Source: Pirellulaceae bacterium (GTDB taxonomy: Bacteria > Planctomycetota > Planctomycetia > Pirellulales > Pirellulaceae). Taken from it: 64,000 nt of DNA. Below the pieces are notes generated by a model. That model was not told the DNA's origin. It did not search any database and was given only the letters and a program-made list of their open reading frames with translations. Each line of letters opens with the position of its first letter. The stretch's first letter is position 1. A program made the position numbers and the translations under genes. The DNA is taken from assembly GCA_019636385.1 (NCBI GenBank), contig JAHBXT010000004.1, forward strand, positions 1 to 64,000, read 5' to 3'. Shown here piece by piece: positions 8,730 through 17,283 of this stretch.

Positions 8730-9089
8730 ATGTCGAAGCGAAAAAATGACGAGGAGCCGCCACAATTGGAGCCTGCAATGGCCGAATTGGAGCAGATTGT
8801 ACGCCGCTTAGAACAGGGTGGCGGAACATTGGAAGAGGATCTGACCGGATACAGCCGCGCGATCGGACTTATTCAGCTGTGCCACCAACGATTGGCCAAG
8901 GCCGAGCGGACCGTAGAATTGCTATCTGGCGTAGACAGCGAAGGCAACCCAATCGCACAACCTTTCGACCAGACGGCGCAGTCTCTTGATCAGACAGCTA
9001 AGTCGCTTGAGCAGAAACGAGCCGATCGCAGCCGTCGTCGAAGCGCAGATAGCATTGACAGCATTGATATCGACGAAACCAGTTTCTAG
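8730..9089 (+). CDS. xseB: Exodeoxyribonuclease VII small subunit
   Basis: The 119-aa product contains the XseB core: an acidic helix with A-M-A-E-L-E-Q-I-V-R-R-L-E-Q-G, then T-L-E-E-D-L-x-G-Y and a second helix ending K-A-E-R-T-V-E-L-L. XseB subunits bind the large catalytic subunit XseA to degrade single-stranded DNA. The family is usually about 70-85 aa, so this copy has an extra C-terminal tail of about 35 residues rich in Gln, Ser and Arg, with a small repeat (Q-S-L-D-Q-T-A). The start is ATG 8730 rather than the upstream TTG at 8712. It heads the ispA-dxs-nadK gene run, a common association of xseB with isoprenoid genes. xseA is not in the window. Confidence 0.9.
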   Translation: MSKRKNDEEPPQLEPAMAELEQIVRRLEQGGGTLEEDLTGYSRAIGLIQLCHQRLAKAERTVELLSGVDSEGNPIAQPFDQTAQSLDQTAKSLEQKRADRSRRRSADSIDSIDIDETSF

Positions 9090-9137
9090 CGCATCGTTCG
9101 TAAAAATCTGAATTGCCCTCCTTCGCCAAATCCATCC

Positions 9138-10055
9138 ATGCAGCAATCTACCGTCAGCCGGCTCGATGAAACCATAGCTCCTCTGATTCCAGCCATCCAG
9201 CAGGCGTTGCATCAATGTACGGCCGATCGTGATGGCTGCCCCAGTCGATTGAGCGCTGCGATTCGCTACAGCGTATTAGCTCCCGGCAAGCGTTTGCGCC
9301 CGGCACTAGTGCTGCTCGCCTGCGAAGCGGTCTCTGGGCAGTGGACTCGGGCGATACCCGCAGCGGTTGCCGTCGAATTGATGCACGTCTATTCGTTGAT
9401 CCACGACGATCTGCCTTGCATGGACAACGATTCGTTGCGCCGCGGACTGCCAACTTGCCACATTCAATTTGATGAAGCAACTGCCGTATTGGCTGGCGAT
9501 AGCCTGCAGATGCTGGCCATCGAAACGCTGTGCAAATTGCTGCCTAGTGAAATGGCCGTCCAGTGCTGTGCGATCTTGGCCGAGGCCGCCGGGCCAAGTA
9601 AGTTGGTTGGAGGACAGATGGATGACCTGCTGGCCGAAGGCCGGTTTGGTCAGCTGCCAGACACTGCCGGCCAGACCGCAGAGCTGCTCCAAAGCATCCA
9701 CCTTCGCAAGACCAGTGCGCTAATAGAAGCCAGCCTCAGGATGGGAGGCGTGATTGGCGGTGCGGCTCCAGAGTTGCTGGGGCGATTGGGGGCCTTTGGC
9801 CGATCTTTGGGCTTGGCTTTTCAGATCGTGGATGACTGCTTAGATTTGGAAAGCACCCCGCAGCAGCTTGGTAAGGCCACCGGCAAGGACTCCCGCCACG
9901 GCAAATTGACCTATCCCGGGCTGGTCGGCCTGGAACGGTCTCGGCAAACGGCCCAAGAACTGGCCGAACAAGCCTGCGAAATCCTATCGGTACTTGGCGG
10001 TCGATCGACTAAACTAAAAGAGTTGGCGCGGTTTGTAATCGAGCGAACGCACTAA
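9138..10055 (+). CDS. ispA: Polyprenyl (farnesyl/geranylgeranyl) diphosphate synthase
   Basis: This 305-aa protein is a short-chain trans-prenyltransferase that condenses isopentenyl diphosphate with allylic diphosphates. G-K-R-L-R-P (about residues 50-55) binds substrate phosphate. The first Asp-rich motif reads D-D-L-P-C-M-D-N-D (about 90-98), with the four-residue spacing (DDxxxxD) typical of bacterial FPP/GGPP synthases, and is followed by R-R-G. The second is Q-I-V-D-D-C-L-D (about 230-237), followed later by G-K-A-T-G-K-D. It lies 48 bp after xseB and 11 bp before dxs, so the product of the DXP pathway and its first consumer are co-expressed. Chain length (C15 or C20) cannot be fixed by eye. 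Confidence 0.93.
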   Translation: MQQSTVSRLDETIAPLIPAIQQALHQCTADRDGCPSRLSAAIRYSVLAPGKRLRPALVLLACEAVSGQWTRAIPAAVAVELMHVYSLIHDDLPCMDNDSLRRGLPTCHIQFDEATAVLAGDSLQMLAIETLCKLLPSEMAVQCCAILAEAAGPSKLVGGQMDDLLAEGRFGQLPDTAGQTAELLQSIHLRKTSALIEASLRMGGVIGGAAPELLGRLGAFGRSLGLAFQIVDDCLDLESTPQQLGKATGKDSRHGKLTYPGLVGLERSRQTAQELAEQACEILSVLGGRSTKLKELARFVIERTH

Positions 10056-10066
10056 GACGAGAATCC

Positions 10067-11962
10067 ATGACACTTTCTATTCTTCCGCGTATTCAGTCAG
10101 CTCTCGATCTACATTCGATGAGTCTGCACGAATTGGAGACGGCTGCCGAAGAAATTCGTCACGTGCTGTGTGGCCTGTTGAGCATTCGGACGGCACACTT
10201 TGCATCGAACCTGGGAGTCGTTGAGCTGTGCCTCGCGCTGCACAGCGTCTACGACTTTCGCACAGATCGGCTAATCTGGGATACAGGCCATCAGATATAC
10301 CCGCACAAACTGGTCACAGGCCGTTACGCGCAATTCGCTTCGATTCGCACACGCGACGGCTTGATGGGTTATCCCAATCCAGCAGAAAGTCCCTACGACC
10401 TGTTCATGACCGGTCACGCCGGTTGCAGTGTCTCGACCGCTTTGGGACTAAAGAGCGGCGATGATTTGATGAATCAACCCCAGCGACGCAGCGTAGCCGT
10501 AATCGGCGACGGTGCGTTTCCGTCAGGTATCGTCTTCGAGGCACTGAACAACGCCGGGGAACTTAAGAGCAAGTTGCTGATTGTGCTTAACGACAATCGA
10601 ATGAGCATCTGCCCGCGCGTGGGTTCGATGGCCAGCTATCTCGATCGCTTGCGTTCCAATCCGTTTTATACCGGACTCAAGCATGAAGTCGTCAAAATGC
10701 TGGGACATGTGCCCGTTCTCGGAGACCCCACTGAGCGACTGCTGGCGCAGATTAAAGAAGCCGTCAAAGCCGGCTTGCATGGCGGAATGTTGTTTGAAGA
10801 GCTAGGCATTCGTTACGTCGGTCCAATCGATGGTCACGATATTGGCCTGCTCCGCAAGTATCTGAAGATGCTGGACAAGGAAGAAGGACCGGTCTTGTTG
10901 CATGTGGTAACCGAAAAGGGCCACGGTTATCAACCTGCCGCTCAAGACCCGGTACTCTTCCATACGCCACCGGCTTTTGAAGACCAGCAAGGACAAGCCA
11001 AGTTTATGAGCAGTGGCGGTTCGCCCGCGTTTACCAATTTTGCGCGCGACGCGATTGCCAGTGCGATGCGCCGCGATCAACATGTAACCGTCATGACTGC
11101 CGCCATGTGCCAAGGCAACAAACTGGAACCTGTGCGAGACGAGTTCCCCTCACGATTCTTTGACGTGGGCATTTGCGAATCGCATGCTGTGGCCTTCGCT
11201 GCTGGACAAGCCAAAACCGGAGTCAGACCCATCGTTGCCATTTACAGCACCTTCTTGCAACGCAGTTATGACCAAATCTTCCAGGAAGTTTCACTGCAAA
11301 GCTTGCCGGTTGTCATGATGATGGATCGCGCGGGGTTAGCCGGTCCCGACGGTCCTACGCACCATGGAGTCTTTGACGTTGGCTATCTGAGGCTGTTTCC
11401 CAATATCATCTCGATGGCTCCGGCCGATGGTCCAGAACTGGCAGCCATGCTCGACTTTGCGTTGCAACAAGATGCTCCCACGGCCATTCGCTATCCCAAA
11501 GCAACCGCCCGCGACCTTAAGTTATCCAGTCAGCCGATTGAACGTGGTAAGGGTCAAATCGTTCGCTGGGGAACCGAGGGAGCGATCGTCGCGCTTGGAC
11601 CACTATTGGAAATGGCCATTCAAGCTGCTGACCAGTTGGCTGAACGGGGCGTCCAGATTGCTGTGATCAATCCTCGATTCATCAAGCCACTCGATACCGA
11701 ACTGCTGGAGCAAGTATTCCGGCAATGCAAGTTTGTTGTGACGCTCGAAGAATCAGCATTGGCGGGCGGTTTTGGCAGCGCCCTGTTAGAAGCCGCCTGT
11801 GACCATGGCTGGGAATTGCCGCCCATGCGACGCTTGGGCATCCCCGATCGCTATATCGACCACGGTGAGCGTGAAGATCTGTTGTGCGATTTGGGCATTT
11901 CGCCTGACAAGCTGGTTGGATTATGCTTGGAATTAACTGGTAGCCCTGCGCATTGCAGTTAA
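10067..11962 (+). CDS. dxs: 1-deoxy-D-xylulose-5-phosphate synthase
   Basis: The 631-aa product condenses pyruvate with glyceraldehyde 3-phosphate, the entry step of the methylerythritol phosphate isoprenoid pathway, with thiamine diphosphate. The order of parts is complete. It begins with an N-terminal helix and W-D-T-G-H-Q. The ThDP motif V-I-G-D-G-A-F ... N-N-A (about 145-165) and L-N-D-N-R-M-S-I follow. Next are Y-V-G-P-I-D-G-H-D, the transketolase middle domain with F-D-V-G-I-C-E-S-H-A-V (catalytic Glu) and R-A-G-L-A-G-P-D-G-P-T-H-H-G. The C-terminal domain has E-E-S-A-L-A-G-G-F-G-S. Length matches the family. The usual A-E-Q-H around the catalytic Glu is C-E-S-H here. It starts 11 bp after ispA and ends 16 bp before nadK. 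Confidence 0.95.
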   Translation: MTLSILPRIQSALDLHSMSLHELETAAEEIRHVLCGLLSIRTAHFASNLGVVELCLALHSVYDFRTDRLIWDTGHQIYPHKLVTGRYAQFASIRTRDGLMGYPNPAESPYDLFMTGHAGCSVSTALGLKSGDDLMNQPQRRSVAVIGDGAFPSGIVFEALNNAGELKSKLLIVLNDNRMSICPRVGSMASYLDRLRSNPFYTGLKHEVVKMLGHVPVLGDPTERLLAQIKEAVKAGLHGGMLFEELGIRYVGPIDGHDIGLLRKYLKMLDKEEGPVLLHVVTEKGHGYQPAAQDPVLFHTPPAFEDQQGQAKFMSSGGSPAFTNFARDAIASAMRRDQHVTVMTAAMCQGNKLEPVRDEFPSRFFDVGICESHAVAFAAGQAKTGVRPIVAIYSTFLQRSYDQIFQEVSLQSLPVVMMMDRAGLAGPDGPTHHGVFDVGYLRLFPNIISMAPADGPELAAMLDFALQQDAPTAIRYPKATARDLKLSSQPIERGKGQIVRWGTEGAIVALGPLLEMAIQAADQLAERGVQIAVINPRFIKPLDTELLEQVFRQCKFVVTLEESALAGGFGSALLEAACDHGWELPPMRRLGIPDRYIDHGEREDLLCDLGISPDKLVGLCLELTGSPAHCS

Positions 11963-11978
11963 CTAGAAACGGCTGAAC

Positions 11979-12929
11979 ATGCAAATCCCGGCTCCCTGGG
12001 CATCGGTATCCGGCAAGCCGCGCATCGCCGTGTTAGCATCTGTCAATCGACTGCGCGTGAGCAGCGTCCGTGATCGCGTCTTGCGGATCCTCGAACAATC
12101 CGCCGACATTGTCGCTGTGGACGAAACGGAAACGCTGGACCTGCAGTCCTTAGACGTGGACATGGTGGTCGTGCTGGGCGGCGACGGATCGATTCTGTCT
12201 GCCGCGCGCCGCATGGGACTCAATCAACTGCCCGTCATCGGAGTCAACCTTGGACGCTTGGGGTTCTTGGCCGCATTGGATGACAACGAACTAGAACAAG
12301 TCTGGCCGCATGTATGCGCAGGAGAATACCCTGTCGACAAGCACGTTATGCTCCAGTGTTGCATCCTTCGCGACGGGGCAACCGCCTCCATGCTGGATAA
12401 CACTCCTGCCAGCGGAGCCAATATGGCTAGCAATACGGCCATCGGCGGTTTGGCTCCGACCGCGCAGTTGGCCTTGAATGAAGCTGCCATCTTAGGCGGT
12501 CCCCCCTATTCGATGCTGCACATTGACCTGTACATCGACGGACAGTTTGCCTGTGCCTACAGTTGTGATGGCTTGATCGTCAGCACACCGGTCGGCTCAA
12601 CTGCTCACAATCTTTCGGCCGGCGGCCCGATTCTGCATCGGCGCCTGGAAGCTGTAGTCATTAGCCCCATCAGCCCACACACGCTGACCATGCGACCGGT
12701 GGTCGATCAGGTGGACCGCGTCTTCGACATGATTGTACGCCAGGGCCACAGCTCGGTCTCCGCCGTGTTCGATGGTCGAGTGCTTGGGCCACTGCAAGAT
12801 GGCGACTGTTACCGCATTCGCCGCGCCCCTATCGCGTTTATGATGGTCAACGTACCCAGCAAGAACGAATACCGCACGCTACGTCATAAGCTCGGCTGGG
12901 GCGGCAATCCCCGACAACATCCAAGATAG
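11979..12929 (+). CDS. nadK: NAD kinase
   Basis: The 316-aa protein phosphorylates NAD to NADP. The G-G-D-G-S motif (about residues 68-72) provides the catalytic Asp. G-V-N-L-G-R-L-G-F-L-A (about 88-98), N-E-A (about 167-169) and S-C-D-G-L-I-V-S-T-P-V-G-S-T-A-H-N-L-S are the other family blocks, the last forming the NAD-binding loop. The protein is somewhat longer than the 290-aa norm because of a loop around residues 118-160 rich in Ala, Asn and Ser. It closes the xseB-ispA-dxs-nadK run, where NADPH supply for isoprenoid reductive steps is a plausible functional link. A GC-rich stem-loop follows 10 bp after the stop. Confidence 0.93.
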   Translation: MQIPAPWASVSGKPRIAVLASVNRLRVSSVRDRVLRILEQSADIVAVDETETLDLQSLDVDMVVVLGGDGSILSAARRMGLNQLPVIGVNLGRLGFLAALDDNELEQVWPHVCAGEYPVDKHVMLQCCILRDGATASMLDNTPASGANMASNTAIGGLAPTAQLALNEAAILGGPPYSMLHIDLYIDGQFACAYSCDGLIVSTPVGSTAHNLSAGGPILHRRLEAVVISPISPHTLTMRPVVDQVDRVFDMIVRQGHSSVSAVFDGRVLGPLQDGDCYRIRRAPIAFMMVNVPSKNEYRTLRHKLGWGGNPRQHPR

Positions 12930-12939
12930 CGCCGTTGGC

Positions 12940-12960
12940 TGGGGCCGATAGACGGCCCCA
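12940..12960 (+). terminator. Stem-loop after nadK, possible terminator
   Basis: TGGGGCC (12940-12946) pairs perfectly with GGCCCCA (12954-12960) across a 7-nt loop. It stands directly after the nadK stop, but no T-run follows, so intrinsic termination is uncertain. Confidence 0.4.
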
Positions 12961-13032
12961 ATCACCCAGGGCGAACTACACAATGCACATTTCGCATCGC
13001 CCCGCCCAAAGACCTACCCACCAGGAAGCTCC

Positions 13033-13614
13033 ATGAAAATCCTACTACCCATTGGCGACGCGACAGAAGCCCTAGATACCTTCTACGCCTACTATCGCTT
13101 GCCGGAGGACGGCTATGAAGTCGTAGTAGCGGGCCCCGAAGCTCGGCTCTATCACACTGTCCTTCATGAAGTGCCACCCAATCCGGATGTCCCCTGGGAT
13201 ATTACCCAGGAACGTCCTGGTTACCACTTGCAGGCCTCGGTTGCTTTTCGCGACTTGAAGCCCGACGAATTTGTCGGTGCCTTCATCACCGGTGGGCGAG
13301 CCCCTGAATACTTGCGCTACGACCAACATCTATTGGCGGCTATTCGCGACATTGCCCAGGCCGGTAAGCCCATCGCCTGCCTGTGTCACGGTATTGAGCT
13401 GCTGACTGCTGCTGACTGCATTCGCGGCAAGCGAGTCACAACCGTACCCAAGTGTGCCATGGACGCGCATCAAGGTGGTGCCATTTACACTGGCGAGCGG
13501 TGTGTCGTCGACGGGTTACTCGTGACCGGCCAAGGCTATCAAGACAACACCGCCGTCCTCCGTGAGTTTGTTCGTATGTTACGTCAGTCGAAAAGTTCAG
13601 CGCGAGAAGCTTGA
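13033..13614 (+). CDS. DJ-1/PfpI family protein
   Basis: The 193-aa product has the DJ-1/PfpI fold. It opens with a beta strand M-K-I-L-L-P-I-G-D, has an early acidic position E-D in the first third, F-I-T-G-G-R-A-P-E-Y-L in the middle, and the nucleophile elbow I-A-C-L-C-H-G-I-E (about 115-123), where the second Cys is the expected reactive residue followed by His. Members are glutamine-amidotransferase-like chaperones, glyoxalases or proteases of the PfpI type. The short length and the Cys-His-Gly elbow support PfpI/YhbO-like membership, but substrate is unknown. An AGGA site lies at 13023-13026. It stands alone between nadK and a convergent secreted protein. Confidence 0.88.
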   Translation: MKILLPIGDATEALDTFYAYYRLPEDGYEVVVAGPEARLYHTVLHEVPPNPDVPWDITQERPGYHLQASVAFRDLKPDEFVGAFITGGRAPEYLRYDQHLLAAIRDIAQAGKPIACLCHGIELLTAADCIRGKRVTTVPKCAMDAHQGGAIYTGERCVVDGLLVTGQGYQDNTAVLREFVRMLRQSKSSAREA

Positions 13615-13875
13615 AACGCACACTCCGACAATCGAATCATGCCTGATGCAATATACTTGATACGTGGAGGCCACTGATCATCGCAGAGCCAATTCACCAA
13701 TCCTGCAGACTCGCTCCTGATTCGTTGGGCTTCCGTCTGCATCCCCGGAGACAAATACTGCAGCTAGAATACACTCAGGTACGCCGCTAGCCAATTCAGT
13801 GGCTTGCAGGCGCCGCAGGCAACCGCGACAAGCTACGGAACGAATTCGCGTTTCAGGCTGGCTTGAGCTTAGATT

Positions 13876-15306
13876 TCACCAAATTATTTCGGGGGCCGCG
13901 AATTGGCTGGTCATCGTAGGCGGAAGTCGCCAGACATGAGTGCCGTCGCGGTTGGTGAAATAAAGGTGTGACCGCGATGGCTGGCGTCCATGTCCGTCGG
14001 CCCAGAGTGCATAAAAATCGGGATGCGCGTTGACCGGACGACGCGCATAGGTGTGATTGACAAGGCTGTCGCGGGTGAGCTGCTTGGCCAATTGCCAAGT
14101 GGCACCTTGATCGCGGCTAATCCACATGGTCATCTCACCGCCGGGATTGTAAGGCTGAGGTCCGGCTTGTGTGGGAGCAATTACCCGCCAGACTGAATCC
14201 TCTTCGATGTACAGCGATCCATGGTCATAGTTGTTCAGGGACTGCGTTATCGGTTGAACCAACCACCGATCGCCGGTCCAGCGCGCTGTGTTCCACTGCC
14301 GCGGTCCGTTTTCGGGGCCGGATTGATAACCTCGGCTGGTCAAGAACAGAATGATAGGCCGGCCAGCAGAGTCAAAATTCAAGTCCTTTAAATAGACCAA
14401 CAAATCCTCGCTGCGCGAATCGTATACCAGAACCGCAGCATCCGCCTGCGTAATCGGTGTCGTCACGGGGTGTCCGTCAACTGTTTGCCAGGAGCGCCCT
14501 TGATTAATCGTTTCCACGTAGTAGATGTTGGCACGCGCGTTGAGGCCCCCAAGGCGCGGATGATAATCGAAGGCGGTACCTAATCGACCGCCATGGCGCC
14601 AACTAACTTGATAATCTCCTAACTCAATTGCCGCTAGCATATTAGGAGAACTCCACTGGTACCCGTCGGTGCTGGTCATCCAGAATAGACTCCGTGCCGC
14701 TTCGGTCCGAAATTCTGCACCTACATTGTAGCGCGTATGCAGGAACAAAAAGCCATGACCCGAAAGATGCCACGACTGCGGATATGAGAAATTCGTCTGC
14801 CACACACGCTCGAATTGTTCGATCGAGTAGGGTTGGCGACTGCGGTGAACGAAAGATGGTCTGGATGTGCCGTGAGAGGGTGAAAATATCCATAGATAGC
14901 CGTCATCGTCCAGCATCAACGTGGGATTGTCGTGCGCGTCGGAGGTCTGTTTATTCAGTAGCCGCACCGGCTGTGGAACCAAGCCAGTTGCGTGGTCGAA
15001 ATAGGAAACCATGTGCAGCAGTTCCTGTTTGTCGTCGTCACTACGTGCCGACGTGCCGCCATACACAAAATACGTCTTATTGGCCTCAGGGCTATAAAAG
15101 GCGATCGGAATGTGTTGTTGTGGGTAAGTCGCAAAGCCACCACTGTATTTGAAGCGATATTGATCCTTGGATGGCTGATTGTAGTACCAGATGCCACGAT
15201 ACCCGTCCTCCCGGTCAAGTGGTTGCTGGCCTAGGCATGTGAAGTGCAATAGCGACCAGCAGGCGATGGCCCGCAAGAAACCGTTGAAGAGCCGAGCAGT
15301 TCGCAT
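13876..15306 (-). CDS. Secreted BNR-repeat (BNR_4-type) protein
   Basis: The 476-aa product starts with a signal peptide (residues 1 to about 27, hydrophobic core ending C-L-G-Q-Q) and continues with D-G-Y-R-G-I-W-Y-Y-N-Q-P, the characteristic opening of BNR_4-type beta-propeller proteins. Repeated S-x-D-x-G-x-x-W-like turns occur through the chain, for example S-R-D-Q-G-A-T-W near the end and N-Q-G-R-S-W. Such proteins act outside the cytoplasm on carbohydrate, as sialidase-like or polysaccharide-lyase-like propellers, often beside sulfatases in planctomycetes. No sulfatase is adjacent here. The ATG at 15306 is chosen because TTGGAG lies 6 bp upstream and the signal peptide begins there; the frame is open 35 codons further. 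The catalytic activity is not predictable from motifs seen. Confidence 0.83.
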   Translation of the reverse strand: MRTARLFNGFLRAIACWSLLHFTCLGQQPLDREDGYRGIWYYNQPSKDQYRFKYSGGFATYPQQHIPIAFYSPEANKTYFVYGGTSARSDDDKQELLHMVSYFDHATGLVPQPVRLLNKQTSDAHDNPTLMLDDDGYLWIFSPSHGTSRPSFVHRSRQPYSIEQFERVWQTNFSYPQSWHLSGHGFLFLHTRYNVGAEFRTEAARSLFWMTSTDGYQWSSPNMLAAIELGDYQVSWRHGGRLGTAFDYHPRLGGLNARANIYYVETINQGRSWQTVDGHPVTTPITQADAAVLVYDSRSEDLLVYLKDLNFDSAGRPIILFLTSRGYQSGPENGPRQWNTARWTGDRWLVQPITQSLNNYDHGSLYIEEDSVWRVIAPTQAGPQPYNPGGEMTMWISRDQGATWQLAKQLTRDSLVNHTYARRPVNAHPDFYALWADGHGRQPSRSHLYFTNRDGTHVWRLPPTMTSQFAAPEIIW

Positions 15307-15312
15307 AGTTAA

Positions 15313-15318
15313 CTCCAA
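15313..15318 (-). promoter_or_regulatory. Ribosome-binding site of the BNR protein gene
   Basis: TTGGAG on the minus strand with a 6-nt gap to the ATG at 15306. It decides between this start and an N-terminal extension of 35 codons that would bury the signal peptide. Confidence 0.6.
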
Positions 15319-15623
15319 TTGTCGATGCTCATTGAACGGATTAGCCGTCACTAGCGGCCAATGCATGCCTGAGGAAGAGGTCCGGTTGCGAATGAGGGAC
15401 AAAATTGCCAACAGGCTGTTGCCGAGGCCCGTCCGTGGCCAAAGGCGGATGGTGTAATAGTACTCAACCTTTTAGACTCATGCCTGACCGAGCTACTAAC
15501 CTGACAATCAAAAACAGCTAAATCATAAAAATCCATGTAAGGCGGGGCGCTAACCTCGATTGCGATGCAGTACCATTGTTGATGGTTCGAGTCTTAGCGG
15601 TTCCATCCTTAGTCATGCCCAGC

Positions 15624-15651
15624 CTGACGAAGTTTGGGAGATTGCTACAAT
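15624..15651 (+). promoter_or_regulatory. Candidate sigma-70-type promoter of the transporter gene
   Basis: CTGACG at 15624-15629 (compare TTGACA) and TACAAT at 15646-15651 (compare TATAAT) are 16 bp apart, 74 bp before the preferred ATG. It is a sequence match only. Confidence 0.35.
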
Positions 15652-15724
15652 ATCGAACGACCATCGACGAATTGTTGCCTAATGGCCGATGGGTCGAAGG
15701 GCTGTTGAATTAGTTGGATGTTGT

Positions 15725-17191
15725 ATGTCACGGATCGTTTCGTTTTTGGTACTGATGGCGATTACTCTGCTGATCAGCTTGCTGTTCTACAGGGTTCTAG
15801 CCGGATTCTTGATTCCGGTCTTCTTGGCGATCGTGCTGGTAGTCGTGTTTCAGCCTCTACATCGCTGGATGCTCCGCAAGTTTGGGAATCATTCTCATGT
15901 GGCCGCAGGACTGACAACTTTTGCCATTGTGGCCTGCTTACTGCTGCCCGTAGGTATTCTGGTAGGAACTGCCGCCGTCCAAGGCATTCGGTTTTTCCAG
16001 AACAACAGCGTCAGCTCGCTTGAACTGCAATTCGGCAGGTTGCGCAGTTCACTAGACTTGGATTTACCGCATTGGGGTGAAGTCTTGCGGACTGCCAACG
16101 CAGATGTGGAGCATTTGGTTCAAGGAGCCAGTATCGCCACCTTGGCTCAAAGCACTGTCGCTCTACCGGAATTAACCAGGAAAGTCGTGAGAGTCCTGAA
16201 CGAACTGCGACGAGAATTGGCCGGTGATGCAAGCTTTTCGGCGTACACTCCTCAGATTGATGAATTGATTGAGCTGGCCAAGGCGATAGGAGTTCAGCCG
16301 ACGATAAAGCCCGCCGACAACAGTGACAACAATGGCGATCCATCTGACGCGAGCCTGACTGAATTGGTACTGAAGCTCAAGACACAGTTTGGCACCTTGA
16401 AGACGCAATTGCATGGTGGAGCGCTGCGTTCGTTTCTGCGAGAAATGGCCAATCCAACCGCCGAGGATATGGAAGCTGTTCGGCGACGAGTGTTAGAGTA
16501 CGTTCAGCCTCGGTTGGTGTCGTTTACTCAATCAACGGGTATGATTACCTTTCATCTGGTATTTGGCCTATTGGTGCTGAGTCTCTCGACCTATTTCTTC
16601 TTGGTCGATGGTCCAGCCATGATCCATTCGCTGATGTTACTGCTGCCGATGGACATGGGGCATGTCCGCGAGTTACTGGACGAGTTTGTTCGCACCAGCC
16701 GCGCGGTGGTACTCGCAACACTACTGGCAGCCCTAGCACAAGGGCTGACGGCAGGAGTTGGCTATGCGGTGGCAGGCATCGACTACTTGGTGTTGTTGAT
16801 CATGCTGACCTCGATCGCCGCTCTGATTCCCTTCGTTGGACCCATGGCAGTATGGGTACCAATCTGCATTTTTTTGGCTTTGGTCGAACAGCGTTATCTA
16901 GCCGCTGGACTGCTGGCTGCTTGGGGACTGTTGGTCGTAGCCACGATTGACAACTTCGTGAAGGCGTTTGTACTGCATGGACAGTCACAATTGCATCCCC
17001 TGTTGGCACTGCTCAGTATTCTAGGTGGCATTCAGGCTCTGGGACCAATCGGTATTGTCGTGGGCCCGATGGCGGTCAGCTTACTGCAGACTCTGCTGAG
17101 TATCGTTCGCCGCGAGCTTGTACACTTCGATACACACGGCTTGGCACCCGTTGGCGGTGCGGCGATTGGGACCACCGCAGTGCGAGAGTAG
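15725..17191 (+). CDS. AI-2E family transporter-like membrane protein (PerM family)
   Basis: The product of about 488 aa begins with two hydrophobic helices (residues 4-45), then F-Q-P-L-H-R-W-M-L, the start of the PerM/AI-2E exporter family pattern. After a long soluble section (about 85-270) the C-terminal half has five or six more membrane segments. These include V-F-G-L-L-V-L-S-L-S-T-Y-F-F-L-V-D-G-P and the family loop P-F-V-G-P-M-A-V-W-V-P. The last hydrophobic block has L-G-P-I-G-I-V-V-G-P, a family hallmark. The soluble section is longer than usual (family about 350-400 aa) and contains a low-complexity Asp/Asn patch. Substrates of most members are unknown; some are sodium-driven antiporters. 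The frame also has an ATG at 15689, 12 codons upstream. Confidence 0.85.
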   Translation: MSRIVSFLVLMAITLLISLLFYRVLAGFLIPVFLAIVLVVVFQPLHRWMLRKFGNHSHVAAGLTTFAIVACLLLPVGILVGTAAVQGIRFFQNNSVSSLELQFGRLRSSLDLDLPHWGEVLRTANADVEHLVQGASIATLAQSTVALPELTRKVVRVLNELRRELAGDASFSAYTPQIDELIELAKAIGVQPTIKPADNSDNNGDPSDASLTELVLKLKTQFGTLKTQLHGGALRSFLREMANPTAEDMEAVRRRVLEYVQPRLVSFTQSTGMITFHLVFGLLVLSLSTYFFLVDGPAMIHSLMLLLPMDMGHVRELLDEFVRTSRAVVLATLLAALAQGLTAGVGYAVAGIDYLVLLIMLTSIAALIPFVGPMAVWVPICIFLALVEQRYLAAGLLAAWGLLVVATIDNFVKAFVLHGQSQLHPLLALLSILGGIQALGPIGIVVGPMAVSLLQTLLSIVRRELVHFDTHGLAPVGGAAIGTTAVRE

Positions 17192-17274
17192 CGACATATT
17201 CCACTGGCTTGCCGAGTCGAACTACTTCAGAGATTCGCTGCCCAGTGGACTTGGATATCACTGGGATTTCCTCC

Positions 17275-17279
17275 GGAGG
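17275..17279 (+). promoter_or_regulatory. Ribosome-binding site deciding the mutM start
   Basis: GGAGG ends 4 bp before the ATG of M-P-E-L-P-E. Since the mature enzyme must begin with Pro, this fixes the start at 17284 rather than the longer frame from 17209. Confidence 0.85.
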
Positions 17280-17283
17280 CGCA

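Larger units (their letters stand above)
15307..15724. other. Intergenic region between divergent BNR and transporter genes
   Basis: This 418-bp stretch holds the divergent upstream regions of the BNR gene (minus) and the AI-2E-type transporter (plus). No convincing reading frame is seen. It contains one promoter-like site for the transporter (listed separately). Confidence 0.6.
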
